DNA from: Arthrobacter sp. B0490
GTDB taxonomy: Bacteria > Actinomycetota > Actinomycetes > Actinomycetales > Micrococcaceae
Direction: 5' to 3'
Assembly (NCBI RefSeq): GCF_002929355.1
Contig: NZ_PJIR01000007.1
Location: 1-64,000 of the forward strand
Length of the DNA: 64,000 nt
Part shown: piece after piece, positions 17,052-25,564 of the stretch
Layout of the letters: each line of letters opens with the position of its first letter
Numbering within the stretch: position 1 is the stretch's first letter
Position numbers and translations under genes: made by a program
Notes under the pieces: generated by a model
Database searches by the model: none
What the model saw: only the letters and a program-made list of their open reading frames with translations
What the model was told of the DNA's origin: nothing

Positions 17052-19130
17052 ATGACCCGCGGAATCTATGTGAGCGCCATGACCAACGGCTCCGGCAAGT
17101 CCCTGATCTCCCTGGGCCTGGCCGACATGCTGCATCGGCACGCCGACCGGGTCGGCTTCTTCCGTCCCATCGTCGAGGGGAGCGACCCCGCCGCCGACCC
17201 GATGGTGCTGCTCATGCAGCGGGGCTTCAACCTGCCGGAGAGCCGCGCCCGCGGGGGGCTGACCCGCGCCGAGGCACGCGCCCTGCTCGTGGCCGGCGAC
17301 CGCGCCGAGATCGACGCCCGCTGCGTCGCCATCTACAGCGAGATCGCTACGGAGTGCGACGTCGTCATCGTCGAGGGCACGGACCTCTCGGGCAACGACG
17401 CCGCCGTCGAGTTCGACCTCAACGCGCGCCTCGCCAACAACCTCGGCGCCATGGTGCTCGCCGTGGTCAGCGCCAAGGACATGTCCGTCGACGAGGCCGC
17501 CGACGCCGTGGACGTCGCCCGCCGCGAACTCGACGCCGCGAAGGTGTCCCTCCTCGCGATGATGGTCAACCGGGCAGCGGACGACGCCGTCGCCTCCATC
17601 AGCGAACACGTGCGGCCCGGGAAATCCGGGCGTCCCGTGTACGTCATCCCGGAACTCGCGGAGATCTCCCAGCCCACCGTCTCCGAGGTGTCGAAGGCGC
17701 TCGGGGCACGCCAGATCGCCGGCAACTCCAACCTCGAGCGCGACGTGACGAGCGTCCGCGTGGCCGCCATGAACGTGGGCAACTTCCTGCACCTGCTGAA
17801 GGACGGCGCCCTCGTGATCGTCCCCGGTGACCGCGCCGACGTGCATGTGGCGACCCTCGCGTCGTCCTTCTCGCCCGAGTTCCCGGTGCCGTCGGGCATG
17901 GTGCTGACCGGCGGGCTCGCCCCCGAACCCAGCATCCTCGCCCTGCTCGCCCAGGCCCCGTTCCCGGTCTTCGCGCTCGACGACGACACCTATACGGCGG
18001 CACGCCGTGTCAGCGAGGTGCGGGGCGAGATCGCCAGCGGACTGCGCCGCAAGGCCGCAGCCGCCCTGGGCGCCTGGTCGCGGCAGGTGGACGAGAACGA
18101 ACTGCTGGAGCGCCTCGAACTCCCCCGGCCGGTCAGCATGACCCCGCTGCGCTTCCTGCACGAGCTGATCCAGCGGGCGCGGGCCGAGCGCCGGCACATC
18201 GTGCTCCCGGAAGGAGAGGACGTCCGCGTACTCAAGGCCGCCGAGATCCTGCACCGCCGCGACGTCTGCGACCTCACGGTCCTCGGCCCCGAGGCCCGCG
18301 TGCGCGAACTCGCCTCGGGGCAGGGCATCGACCTCACCGGGATCACCCTCATCGACCCCGCGACGTCGGAGCTGCGCGACGAGTTCGCGACCGAATACGC
18401 CCGGCTCCGCGCCCACAAGAACGTCTCGCTCGACCAGGCCCGCGAGCGCATGCTCGAAGGGGCATACTTCGGGACCATGATGGTGCAGCTCGGGAAGGTG
18501 GACGGCATGGTGTCGGGAGCGGCCCACACCACGGCGAACACCATCCGGCCCGCGCTCGAGTTCGTGAAGACGAAGGACGGCGCGAAGATCGTCTCGTCGG
18601 TGTTCCTCATGCTCCTGCAGGATCGCGTCCTCGTGTACGGGGACTGCGCGGTCAACCCGGATCCGAACGACGAGCAGCTCGCGGACATCGCCGTGGCCTC
18701 CGCGGAGACAGCCGCGCAGTTCGGGGTGGAACCCCGCATCGCGATGCTCTCCTACTCCACGGGCGAGTCGGGCTCCGGCGGGGCCGTCGACGAGGTGCGC
18801 CGCGCCACGGAGATCGTGCGCCGGCAGCGCCCCGACCTCGCCGTCGAGGGGCCCATCCAGTACGACGCCGCCGTCGACGCCTCCGTGGCGGCCTCCAAGC
18901 TCCCCGGCTCCACGGTGGCCGGTCAGGCGACGGTGTTCATCTTCCCGGACCTCAACACCGGCAACAACACCTACAAGGCGGTCCAGCAGTCGGCCGGCGC
19001 GGTCGCCGTCGGACCCGTCCTGCAGGGCCTCCGCAAACCGGTCAACGACCTCTCGCGCGGCTGCACCGTGGAGGACATCGTCAACACGGTGGCCATCACC
19101 GCCGTCCAGGCGCAGCAGCCCGCGTCCTGA
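17052..19130 (+). CDS. pta: phosphate acetyltransferase
   Basis: 692 aa, the long class. An N-terminal P-loop domain (TRGIYVSAMTNGSGKSLISL) and a DRTGG region precede the C-terminal PTA/PTB catalytic domain, which begins near RARAERRHIVLPEGEDVRVL and contains VDGMVSGAAHTTANTIRPAL, MLSYSTGESGSG and NTGNNTYKAVQQSAGA. It interconverts acetyl-CoA and acetyl phosphate. The ATG at 17052 has AAGACT 6 nt upstream instead of a binding site. ackA follows 46 nt downstream, giving the acetate overflow/assimilation pair. Confidence 0.96.
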   Translation: MTRGIYVSAMTNGSGKSLISLGLADMLHRHADRVGFFRPIVEGSDPAADPMVLLMQRGFNLPESRARGGLTRAEARALLVAGDRAEIDARCVAIYSEIATECDVVIVEGTDLSGNDAAVEFDLNARLANNLGAMVLAVVSAKDMSVDEAADAVDVARRELDAAKVSLLAMMVNRAADDAVASISEHVRPGKSGRPVYVIPELAEISQPTVSEVSKALGARQIAGNSNLERDVTSVRVAAMNVGNFLHLLKDGALVIVPGDRADVHVATLASSFSPEFPVPSGMVLTGGLAPEPSILALLAQAPFPVFALDDDTYTAARRVSEVRGEIASGLRRKAAAALGAWSRQVDENELLERLELPRPVSMTPLRFLHELIQRARAERRHIVLPEGEDVRVLKAAEILHRRDVCDLTVLGPEARVRELASGQGIDLTGITLIDPATSELRDEFATEYARLRAHKNVSLDQARERMLEGAYFGTMMVQLGKVDGMVSGAAHTTANTIRPALEFVKTKDGAKIVSSVFLMLLQDRVLVYGDCAVNPDPNDEQLADIAVASAETAAQFGVEPRIAMLSYSTGESGSGGAVDEVRRATEIVRRQRPDLAVEGPIQYDAAVDASVAASKLPGSTVAGQATVFIFPDLNTGNNTYKAVQQSAGAVAVGPVLQGLRKPVNDLSRGCTVEDIVNTVAITAVQAQQPAS

Positions 19131-19176
19131 CCCCCCGACCTCCCCGCCTCCCCCGCCTCCTCTCCGACAGGACCCC

Positions 19177-20292
19177 ATGATCATCCTCGTCATCAACTCC
19201 GGCTCATCCTCGCTCAAGTACCAGGTGCGGGAGGGCGACGACGTCCTGGCGGAGGGACTGGTGGAACGTATCGGCGAGGCCGACGTCCCCGACCACGCCG
19301 CCGCCCTGGACCGCGTGGACGGCGAGGTCGCGGCAGCGCTCGGGGACCGCCGGATCGACGCCGTCGGGCACCGCGTGGTGCACGGCGGCGAGCGTTTCAG
19401 CGAGCCCGTGCTCATCGACAACGAGATCACGCGGGCCATCGAGCGCCTCAACCCGCTCGCGCCCCTCCACAACCCCGCGGCCGTCACCGGCATCCGGGCC
19501 ATCACCGAGAAGTGGCCGTCCATGCCGCAGGTGGCCGTGTTCGACACCGCGTTCCACCGGACCCTGCCCGAGCACGCCTGGCGCTACGCCGTGCCGGACG
19601 AGCTGTACCGGAGGTTCGGCATCCGCCGCTACGGCTTCCACGGCACCTCCCACGCCTGGGTGGCACGTGGGGCCGCCGGACTGCTCGGCGCCGACACGTT
19701 CACGGGCGTGATCGCGCACCTCGGCAACGGCGCCTCCGTCACGGCCGTGCGCGACGGCGAGAGTATCGACACGTCGATGGGCTTCACACCCCTCGAGGGC
19801 CTGGTCATGGGGACCCGCTCGGGTGACATCGATCCGTCCATCCTGCTGTTCCTGCTGCGCGAGGGGTACTCGGAACAGGATCTCGACACGCTCCTGAACC
19901 GCAGCAGCGGGCTGAAGGGCCTCGCGGGCACCAATGACATGCGCTCGGTCACCGAGGCCGCGGACAGGGGCGAGGACCGCGCGCGGACCGCCATCGAGGT
20001 GGCCTCCTACCGGCTCGCCAAGTACGTGGGCGGGTACCACGTGGCCGTGGGCGGGGCGCAGGCGCTCGTCTTCACCGCGGGCATCGGCGAGAACGCGGCC
20101 GCCTTCCGATCCGCCGTCGTCGCCAGACTGGGCGCACTGGGCCTGGACCTCGACGAGGGGAAGAACGCCGAACGCAGCAAGGAGGCCCGCGTCATCAGCT
20201 CCGAGGGGTCCGCCTTCCCCGTCCTCGTGGTGCCGACCGACGAGGAGGCGGCGATCGCGGAGGCGACAGCCGCCGTCGTCGACGCCTCCTGA
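19177..20292 (+). CDS. ackA: acetate kinase
   Basis: 371 aa, slightly short for the family (about 390-400). It starts MIILVINSGSSSLKYQ (adenine-phosphate loop), contains RRYGFHGTSHAWVARGA with the catalytic-region histidine, HLGNGASVTAV, the MGFTPLEGLVMGTRSGDID signature and FTAGIGENAAAFR near the end. It makes ATP and acetate from acetyl phosphate supplied by Pta encoded just upstream. GACAGGA precedes the ATG. Confidence 0.96.
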   Translation: MIILVINSGSSSLKYQVREGDDVLAEGLVERIGEADVPDHAAALDRVDGEVAAALGDRRIDAVGHRVVHGGERFSEPVLIDNEITRAIERLNPLAPLHNPAAVTGIRAITEKWPSMPQVAVFDTAFHRTLPEHAWRYAVPDELYRRFGIRRYGFHGTSHAWVARGAAGLLGADTFTGVIAHLGNGASVTAVRDGESIDTSMGFTPLEGLVMGTRSGDIDPSILLFLLREGYSEQDLDTLLNRSSGLKGLAGTNDMRSVTEAADRGEDRARTAIEVASYRLAKYVGGYHVAVGGAQALVFTAGIGENAAAFRSAVVARLGALGLDLDEGKNAERSKEARVISSEGSAFPVLVVPTDEEAAIAEATAAVVDAS

Positions 20293-20362
20293 GCGGGCCC
20301 GGGACGCCCTCCGAGGCGGGCGAACGCGTCCTGGTCAGGGCAGCGCCCCGACGCCGCGCACC

Positions 20363-21169
20363 CTAGATCGTCTCCCAGGACCAGTTCGACACGAGGGCGG
20401 TCACCCCGAGCTCACGCAGCCGCCGGTTCCCGAGCAGGCTGTCGTCGAAGCGTGCCCCGCCGCACCACGCGCCCACGCGGGGTGCACGGCCGGCAAGGCG
20501 GGTGAGCCGGTGCACGACGTCGGTGACCTCGGAGGTCACCGTGGCCGGGGTGATCTCGTCCGCCATGCGGTGGGTGAGTGTATGGAAGCCCAGTGCGTGC
20601 TTCCGGGCCAACCGGATCAGCTCGTCGTCGCCCAGCGTGCCGGCACGGTCGTCCTCGACCTCGACGGCGATGGGCAGGATCACGACAGGGAGGCCGAGCC
20701 GTTCGCAGATCGGGACGATCATCCCTGCCGCGTCCTCGTACCCGTCGAACAGGAGGACGACGACCCGCCGGCGGGAGTCCCCGCTGTCGCCGGCCAGCAG
20801 ATCCCGCAGCCTCGCGAGCTTGTTCAACCGCCGGTCCACGGCCTCGAGGTGGTCCGGTGAGACGTCGTGGAAGTTCAGGGCCACGAGCGGGATCGCCCGG
20901 AGCTCGTCCCGGGACCACCCGGCGCCCTCACTCCCGAGCAGGGATTCCCCGAGGACGCTCTGCAGGACGTAGGCCTCGTACGTGAACGGCGCGGGCCGTC
21001 GGAGCGGCTCCGGGAGCGGGTCCAGGGCGCCCGGGATCAAGGTGGACGGGTCCGCCCCGGCCGCGACGGCGGCGTCGTCCAGGAGGACCACCGACGCTCC
21101 CCCGGGTCGTTCACCCTGGTCGAGGATGTAGCTCTCGAGCTCGTCCTCGCTCTGTCCCGTGCTCATCGC
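20363..21169 (-). CDS. NodB/polysaccharide-deacetylase-like protein, possibly degenerate
   Basis: About 268 aa from the ATG at 21169. After a 130-residue N-terminal part of unknown nature comes a NodB-like region: VVVLLFDGYEDAAG (D141), then GFHTLTHRMADE with H195 and H199 in the metal-binding H-x3-H spacing. The usual first motif is TFDDG; here only one Asp is present (LFDG), so the catalytic base may be missing. An in-frame GTG at 21256 would overlap the upstream YcaO gene by 47 nt. It lies directly downstream of that gene and is probably co-expressed. No signal peptide is evident, which is odd for a cell-wall enzyme. Confidence 0.55.
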   Translation of the reverse strand, partial: AMSTGQSEDELESYILDQGERPGGASVVLLDDAAVAAGADPSTLIPGALDPLPEPLRRPAPFTYEAYVLQSVLGESLLGSEGAGWSRDELRAIPLVALNFHDVSPDHLEAVDRRLNKLARLRDLLAGDSGDSRRRVVVLLFDGYEDAAGMIVPICERLGLPVVILPIAVEVEDDRAGTLGDDELIRLARKHALGFHTLTHRMADEITPATVTSEVTDVVHRLTRLAGRAPRVGAWCGGARFDDSLLGNRRLRELGVTALVSNWSWETI

Positions 21170-21209
21170 ACCGTCGGAATCGCCGGAGCCGCCGCGTTCG
21201 TCGGACGCA

Positions 21210-22760
21210 CTACTGCTCCCCGAGGACGAGCCGGGCGGTATGCCGGCCGGGCTCACGGTACAGCGGCAGCAGCCCGGCCGCCACGGCGTCGACGGCGTCC
21301 CGGTCCAGCCACGCCGGCCCGCCGAGCCGCTCGACGGCCTCGGGCGTCAGGATCACCTCGCGCCAGCCCCCACCCTCGGGCCGCCGGCCCACGCACGCGA
21401 GATCGTCGCGACCGTCGTCGACGAGCCTCCGCACACCAGCCTCGCCGATCCGGGAGTAGGCGACGGTCTCGACCTCGGTCCCGGGCACCACGACCTTGAC
21501 CGCCCGCGCTTCGCCGTCATCGGTCGATCCGGGAGGAGTCAGGTCGGCGACGAGGACCTCGAGCCCGTGCTCGGCCATGATCGCCGCCGGATCGGCAGCC
21601 GGGCTGGTCGGCAGGTCGCCGAACCGCACGGCGGACCGGCGGGAGAACAGCGTGGCGTCCAGGCGCGCCCACACGGCCGCCTCCTGTTCCGGGCCGGCGG
21701 TCAGCCAGCCCACTGTCGCGTCGAGCACGCGCGGCTCCTCGGCGGTGGGATCCACGGCGGACAGCGCGTCGTCCAGGTAGTCCGCCGGCGCGACACGTCG
21801 GACCGCGGCCAGGGGACCGTGCATGAATGCTTTGCGGGCACGGGCCGACGCGAACTCGAGCACCGCCTTGCGCAACGCAACGTCCCGGTCGGGATGCGCG
21901 GCCTCGCCGCAGGCCGTCGCGACGACGAGATCGTCGCCGGGCGCGTGCCCGACGACGTACAGATCGGGTATGCCACGGTCGGTCGAGGCGATCTTCACCA
22001 GCACCTCCACCCCGGCTGCGCGGAGTGCTCCGAGCGCCTGGCGGGTCTCGGCGTCCCCGTCGTCCGGGCCGAGCTCGACCACGGCGCCGCGGTCGAACGC
22101 CCGGAACGTGAGGCCGTTGCCGTCGCGCTGGAGGATCTCGAGGACGCCGTGGACGACGGCCTGCCGCAGGCTCGTCCCCGCGCCCATCCCGTTCGCGACG
22201 GGCATCAGCAGTCGCTCGCCCGTATCCCGACCGTCGAGCTCCGAGGGACTGCTCGCGACGAGATCGACCGGTACGAGCACGGTCTCCTCGTCGAGCTCGA
22301 GGGTCGGCACGCCGTGGGGATCGGAACCGCCCGCGCCCCGGGCGGCGAGGGCACGGCGCATCGGCACCCAGGTCAGGACCATGTCGTCGGAATAGGGGGA
22401 GCCCACCGGCAGCCCCAGGGTCCGCGGGTCGGCGACTCCCGCTGCGCCGCGACGACGTCGGAGTTCACCGTACGACGCCGTCGTCCGTCCGAGGCGCGCG
22501 AACGCCAGAAGGGAGAAGGCGCTCTCGACCGTCTCACCCAGGGCGCCGACGCGCGCCTGCGCCGCCGACGGACCGTAACCGACGCCGCCGAGAGCCGCCC
22601 CCGCACCCCGCCACCAGGTCGCCCACGTCGGTACACCGGTCCGGTCGAGGCCGTCGATCGCGAACTGCGCGCGCAGCCCCGGCAGCGCGGCTTCATAGGC
22701 CCCCGCAGCCGCCGCCAGCGCCGCCTCGGCCGGCCGCGAGGTCCCGCTCCTGTGCATCAT
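21210..22760 (-). CDS. orphan YcaO-domain protein
   Basis: About 516 aa. The YcaO ATP-binding region is recognisable: ARVGALGETVESAF (E76, E79), the NGMGAGTSLRQAVVHGVLEI helix (E208) followed by LQRDGN, and DVALRKAVLEFASAR (R297, E302). YcaO proteins activate peptide amides with ATP to make azolines, amidines or thioamides, but canonical helices read E-x2-E-R, whereas here E-x2-E-S and E-x2-Q-R are seen. No E1-like or dehydrogenase partner and no obvious precursor peptide lie nearby. Start ATG 22760 or 22757 is favoured by GGGGG just upstream; GTG 22778 is possible. Confidence 0.75.
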   Translation of the reverse strand: MMHRSGTSRPAEAALAAAAGAYEAALPGLRAQFAIDGLDRTGVPTWATWWRGAGAALGGVGYGPSAAQARVGALGETVESAFSLLAFARLGRTTASYGELRRRRGAAGVADPRTLGLPVGSPYSDDMVLTWVPMRRALAARGAGGSDPHGVPTLELDEETVLVPVDLVASSPSELDGRDTGERLLMPVANGMGAGTSLRQAVVHGVLEILQRDGNGLTFRAFDRGAVVELGPDDGDAETRQALGALRAAGVEVLVKIASTDRGIPDLYVVGHAPGDDLVVATACGEAAHPDRDVALRKAVLEFASARARKAFMHGPLAAVRRVAPADYLDDALSAVDPTAEEPRVLDATVGWLTAGPEQEAAVWARLDATLFSRRSAVRFGDLPTSPAADPAAIMAEHGLEVLVADLTPPGSTDDGEARAVKVVVPGTEVETVAYSRIGEAGVRRLVDDGRDDLACVGRRPEGGGWREVILTPEAVERLGGPAWLDRDAVDAVAAGLLPLYREPGRHTARLVLGEQ

Positions 22761-22828
22761 GCCCCCAGTGAAGCACACGCCCCGCCGGTCCTTCCCGGGC
22801 GGCGACGGCGCTCCGGCAGACTGGAGCC

Positions 22829-23167
22829 ATGACGATCCTGCGCATCGCCCTCCTGTTCGTCCTGGCCGCCCTCGCGGAGATCGGTGGGGCGTGGCTCATC
22901 TGGCAGGCCGTGCGCGAAGGGAAGCCGTGGTGGTGGGCGGGGCTCGGCGTCGTGGCGCTCGGTGCCTACGGGTTCGTGGCGACGCTGCAGGCGGACGCGA
23001 ACTTCGGCCGGATCCTCGCCGCGTACGGGGGCATCTTCGTGGCGGGATCGCTGGCGTGGGGCGTCCTCGTCGACGGCTTCCGGCCCGACCGCTGGGACGT
23101 GCTCGGCTCGGCGGTGTGCCTCGTCGGCGTCGGACTGATCATGTTCGTGCCGCGCACGACGGCGTGA
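22829..23167 (+). CDS. UPF0060/YnfA family small membrane protein
   Basis: 112 aa with four transmembrane helices. The family pattern is clear: [20 protein letters not shown] at the start, the [19 protein letters not shown] loop and [14 protein letters not shown] followed by [12 protein letters not shown]. YnfA proteins have been linked to small-multidrug-type export; the role here is unknown. CAGACT ends 6 nt before the ATG. The gene is divergent from the YcaO gene and convergent with azlD (7 nt gap). Confidence 0.92.
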   Translation: MTILRIALLFVLAALAEIGGAWLIWQAVREGKPWWWAGLGVVALGAYGFVATLQADANFGRILAAYGGIFVAGSLAWGVLVDGFRPDRWDVLGSAVCLVGVGLIMFVPRTTA

Positions 23168-23174
23168 GCGCGGT

Positions 23175-23486
23175 CTACGCCGCCCCGAGCAGTCGCGCCA
23201 GCCCGGCCGCGAGCGCACCCACGGCGACGACGACGAGGAACGGCGCCCGCAGGCGGAGCGCGACGGCGGCGGCCACGAGGGCCACGAGGCGGGCGTCGAC
23301 GACGAGGGCCCGACCCGAGGCGAACGTGTTGACGGCCGTCAGTGCCGCGAGCAGGCCGATGGTCAGGGATCCCGCGACGCGCAGCATCCTCGGGTTGTCG
23401 AGCAGTTTCGCGGGCACGAGGTAGCCCGCGAACTTCGTGGCGACCGACACGGCGCACGCCAGCAGGATCCAGCCCCAGAGGTTCAT
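23175..23486 (-). CDS. azlD: AzlD-type branched-chain amino acid transport subunit
   Basis: 103 aa, about four transmembrane helices, starting MNLWGWILLACAVSVATKFA and containing RMLRVAGSLTIGLLAALTAV, a typical AzlD arrangement. With AzlC it forms a branched-chain amino acid exporter. Its ATG lies inside the azlC stop (ATGA overlap 23483-23486), so the two subunits are coupled. Confidence 0.88.
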   Translation of the reverse strand: MNLWGWILLACAVSVATKFAGYLVPAKLLDNPRMLRVAGSLTIGLLAALTAVNTFASGRALVVDARLVALVAAAVALRLRAPFLVVVAVGALAAGLARLLGAA

Positions 23487-24211
23487 GGGTCCTTCCGTGC
23501 CGGGCCGGAGGGGTACGGCTCGACGTCGGGCTCCAGCCCCTCGGTGACCGGTCCGAGACCGGCGAGCCCGAGGACCGCTGCGACCACCGCCGCGATGAGG
23601 ATCGGGACGCCCGCGGGCACGAACGGCACGGCGAGGAGCGTCACCACGGCGCAGGCGACGGCGATGGCAGCCGGCTCCTTCGTGCGGATCCGGGGCCAGA
23701 GCAGCCCGAGGAACGCGGCGACGGCGGCGCCGTCGAGCCCCCAGCGGGCGGGGTCGCCCATGGCGTTGCCCGCGAGCGCGCCGACGAGCGTGAACAGGTT
23801 CCATAGCACGAACACGCCGATCCCCGCCGCCCAGAATCCGCGCCGCTGCTCGTCGGGATCGGCCTGGCCGGTGGCCGTGGCCACCGATTCGTCGATGGTG
23901 AGGTGCGCGGCAGGCAGCCTCTTCCAGCGGGAGGGACGCAGCAGGACGTTGATCTGCATGCCGTAGACGCCGTTGCGGATACCGAGGAGCGCGGCCGCCG
24001 ACATCGCGGAGATGCCGCTGCCTCCGCCCGCGATGACGCCGATGAAGGCGAACTGGGAGCCGCCGCTGAACAGCAGGAGGCTCAGTGCCATGGTCTGGAG
24101 GAGGTCGAGCCCCGCGGTGACGGACAGTGCGCCGAAGGACAGTCCGTACAGTCCGGTGGCGATCGCCACGGAGAGGGCGATGCGGACCGCCGGGGATTGG
24201 AGAAGCACCAC
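23483..24211 (-). CDS. azlC: AzlC family branched-chain amino acid permease
   Basis: 242 aa, a hydrophobic AzlC protein: GLYGLSFGALSVTAGLDLLQ, LLFSGGSQFAFIGVIAGGG and LGIRNGVYGMQI are family hallmarks. It is the large subunit of the AzlCD exporter. GTG 24211 is preceded by GGGAGG. The gene is divergent from the zinc alcohol dehydrogenase gene. Confidence 0.92.
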   Translation of the reverse strand: MVLLQSPAVRIALSVAIATGLYGLSFGALSVTAGLDLLQTMALSLLLFSGGSQFAFIGVIAGGGSGISAMSAAALLGIRNGVYGMQINVLLRPSRWKRLPAAHLTIDESVATATGQADPDEQRRGFWAAGIGVFVLWNLFTLVGALAGNAMGDPARWGLDGAAVAAFLGLLWPRIRTKEPAAIAVACAVVTLLAVPFVPAGVPILIAAVVAAVLGLAGLGPVTEGLEPDVEPYPSGPARKDP

Positions 24212-24267
24212 CTCCCAAGCGTAGGCGAGGCGATACCCGGCTTCCCATCTGTGTCGAAGGGGTGAAT

Positions 24268-24288
24268 AGTAGGAAAGGAAAGCCTACT
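24268..24288. promoter_or_regulatory. imperfect operator-like inverted repeat upstream of alcohol dehydrogenase
   Basis: AGTAGG (24268-24273) and CCTACT (24283-24288) form 6-bp arms around a purine-rich 9-nt spacer, 21 nt before the ATG at 24310. A regulator site is possible. Confidence 0.35.
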
Positions 24289-24309
24289 TACTACCCGGAG
24301 GAGAACACC

Positions 24310-25500
24310 ATGAAGGCAGTGACATGGCAGGGCAGGCGCAACGTCAGCGTGGAGAACGTCCCGGACCCCCGGATCCAGGAGCCCACGGATGCGATCGTCC
24401 GCATCACCTCGACCGCCATCTGCGGTTCGGACCTGCATCTGTACGAGGTCCTCGGCCCGTACATGCACAAGGGTGACATCCTCGGGCACGAGCCGATGGG
24501 CATCGTCGAGGAGGTCGGCGCAGGAGTGACCAACCTGAAGGTGGGCGACCGGGTCGTCATCCCCTTCAACATCTCCTGCGGTTTCTGCTTCATGTGCACC
24601 CGTGGCCTGCAGTCGCAGTGCGAGACCACCCAGGTCCACGCGAAGGGATCGGGAGCTTCGCTGTTCGGCTTCTCCGAGCTGTACGGCTCCGTCCCGGGCG
24701 GTCAGGCCGAGTTCCTCCGTGTGCCGTTCGCCGACTACGGTCCCGTGAAGGTAGGTCACGAACTTCCCGACGAGCGCTACCTCTACCTCTCGGACATCCT
24801 GCCCACGGCCTGGCAGGGCGTGAACTACGCGGACGTCCCCGACGGCGGCGTCCTCGCGGTCTACGGCCTCGGCCCGGTCGGCCAGTTCGCCGCGCGGATC
24901 GGCAAGTACCTCGGCCACCGCGTCATCGCCGTCGAACCCGTGCCGGACCGCCGCGACATGGCGAAGCGCCACGGCATCGAGACCATCGACTTCACGAAGG
25001 ACACGGCCGAGGAACTCCGCAGCATGACGAACGGCCGCGGCCCGGACGCGATCGTCGACGCCGTCGGCATGGAGGCGCACGGCTCTCCGGTCGGTGCCTT
25101 CGCGCAGAACGCCGTCGGCGTCCTGCCGGACAAGCTCGCGCAGAAGGTCATGGAGACCGGCGGCAGCGACCGCGTGGCGGTCCTCCACTCAGCGATGGAC
25201 GCCGTCCGCCGCGGCGGCACCGTCTCGCTCAGCGGCGTCTACGGCGGCTCGGCCACCCCCATGCCGCTGATGAGCATGTTCGACAAGCAGGTCCAGTTCC
25301 GCATGGGCCAGTGCAACGTGCGCCGCTGGACGGACGAGCTGCTGCCGATCGTCGAGGAGGCCTCGGACCCGCTGGGCGTCACGGACCTCATGACGCACGA
25401 GGTCTCGATCGACGAGGCCCCGGCCGCCTACAAGAACTTCCAGAAGAAGACGGACGGCACCATCAAGGTGGTCCTGAAGCCGCAGGGCGTCACGGCCTAG
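24310..25500 (+). CDS. zinc-dependent alcohol dehydrogenase (formaldehyde dehydrogenase-like)
   Basis: 396 aa of the medium-chain dehydrogenase superfamily. Catalytic zinc ligands are in AICGSDLHLYE and ILGHEPMG. The structural-zinc-like loop reads C-GF-C-FM-C with a more distant fourth cysteine. The Rossmann motif is in LAVYGLGPVGQFAARIGKYL. The long insertions and overall layout resemble glutathione-independent formaldehyde dehydrogenase-type proteins. GGAGGAG lies 6 nt before the ATG. It stands alone between azlC and a terminator; substrate unknown. Confidence 0.9.
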   Translation: MKAVTWQGRRNVSVENVPDPRIQEPTDAIVRITSTAICGSDLHLYEVLGPYMHKGDILGHEPMGIVEEVGAGVTNLKVGDRVVIPFNISCGFCFMCTRGLQSQCETTQVHAKGSGASLFGFSELYGSVPGGQAEFLRVPFADYGPVKVGHELPDERYLYLSDILPTAWQGVNYADVPDGGVLAVYGLGPVGQFAARIGKYLGHRVIAVEPVPDRRDMAKRHGIETIDFTKDTAEELRSMTNGRGPDAIVDAVGMEAHGSPVGAFAQNAVGVLPDKLAQKVMETGGSDRVAVLHSAMDAVRRGGTVSLSGVYGGSATPMPLMSMFDKQVQFRMGQCNVRRWTDELLPIVEEASDPLGVTDLMTHEVSIDEAPAAYKNFQKKTDGTIKVVLKPQGVTA

Positions 25501-25506
25501 CACCGG

Positions 25507-25533
25507 GAGGACCCCCGGCGACGAGGGGTCCTC
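25507..25533 (+). terminator. terminator after alcohol dehydrogenase gene
   Basis: GAGGACCCC pairs with GGGGTCCTC 7 nt after the stop at 25500; no T-run. Confidence 0.6.
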
Positions 25534-25536
25534 GGC

Positions 25537-25564
25537 GATGGCCCGGGACTACTCCCGGGCCATC
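25537..25564. terminator. perfect 12-bp hairpin whose loop holds the GH15 stop codon
   Basis: GATGGCCCGGGA and TCCCGGGCCATC flank the loop CTAC, which contains the minus-strand TAG stop (25549-25551). The last codons of the GH15 gene therefore form one arm. It may act as a bidirectional terminator or protect the 3' end. Confidence 0.6.

Noticed and set aside
15816-19547. Very long open frame on the minus strand across desaturase, arsR and pta
   Set aside because: It runs antisense to well-conserved genes, is Arg/Gly/Asp-rich without domain logic, and is an expected by-product of high GC content.
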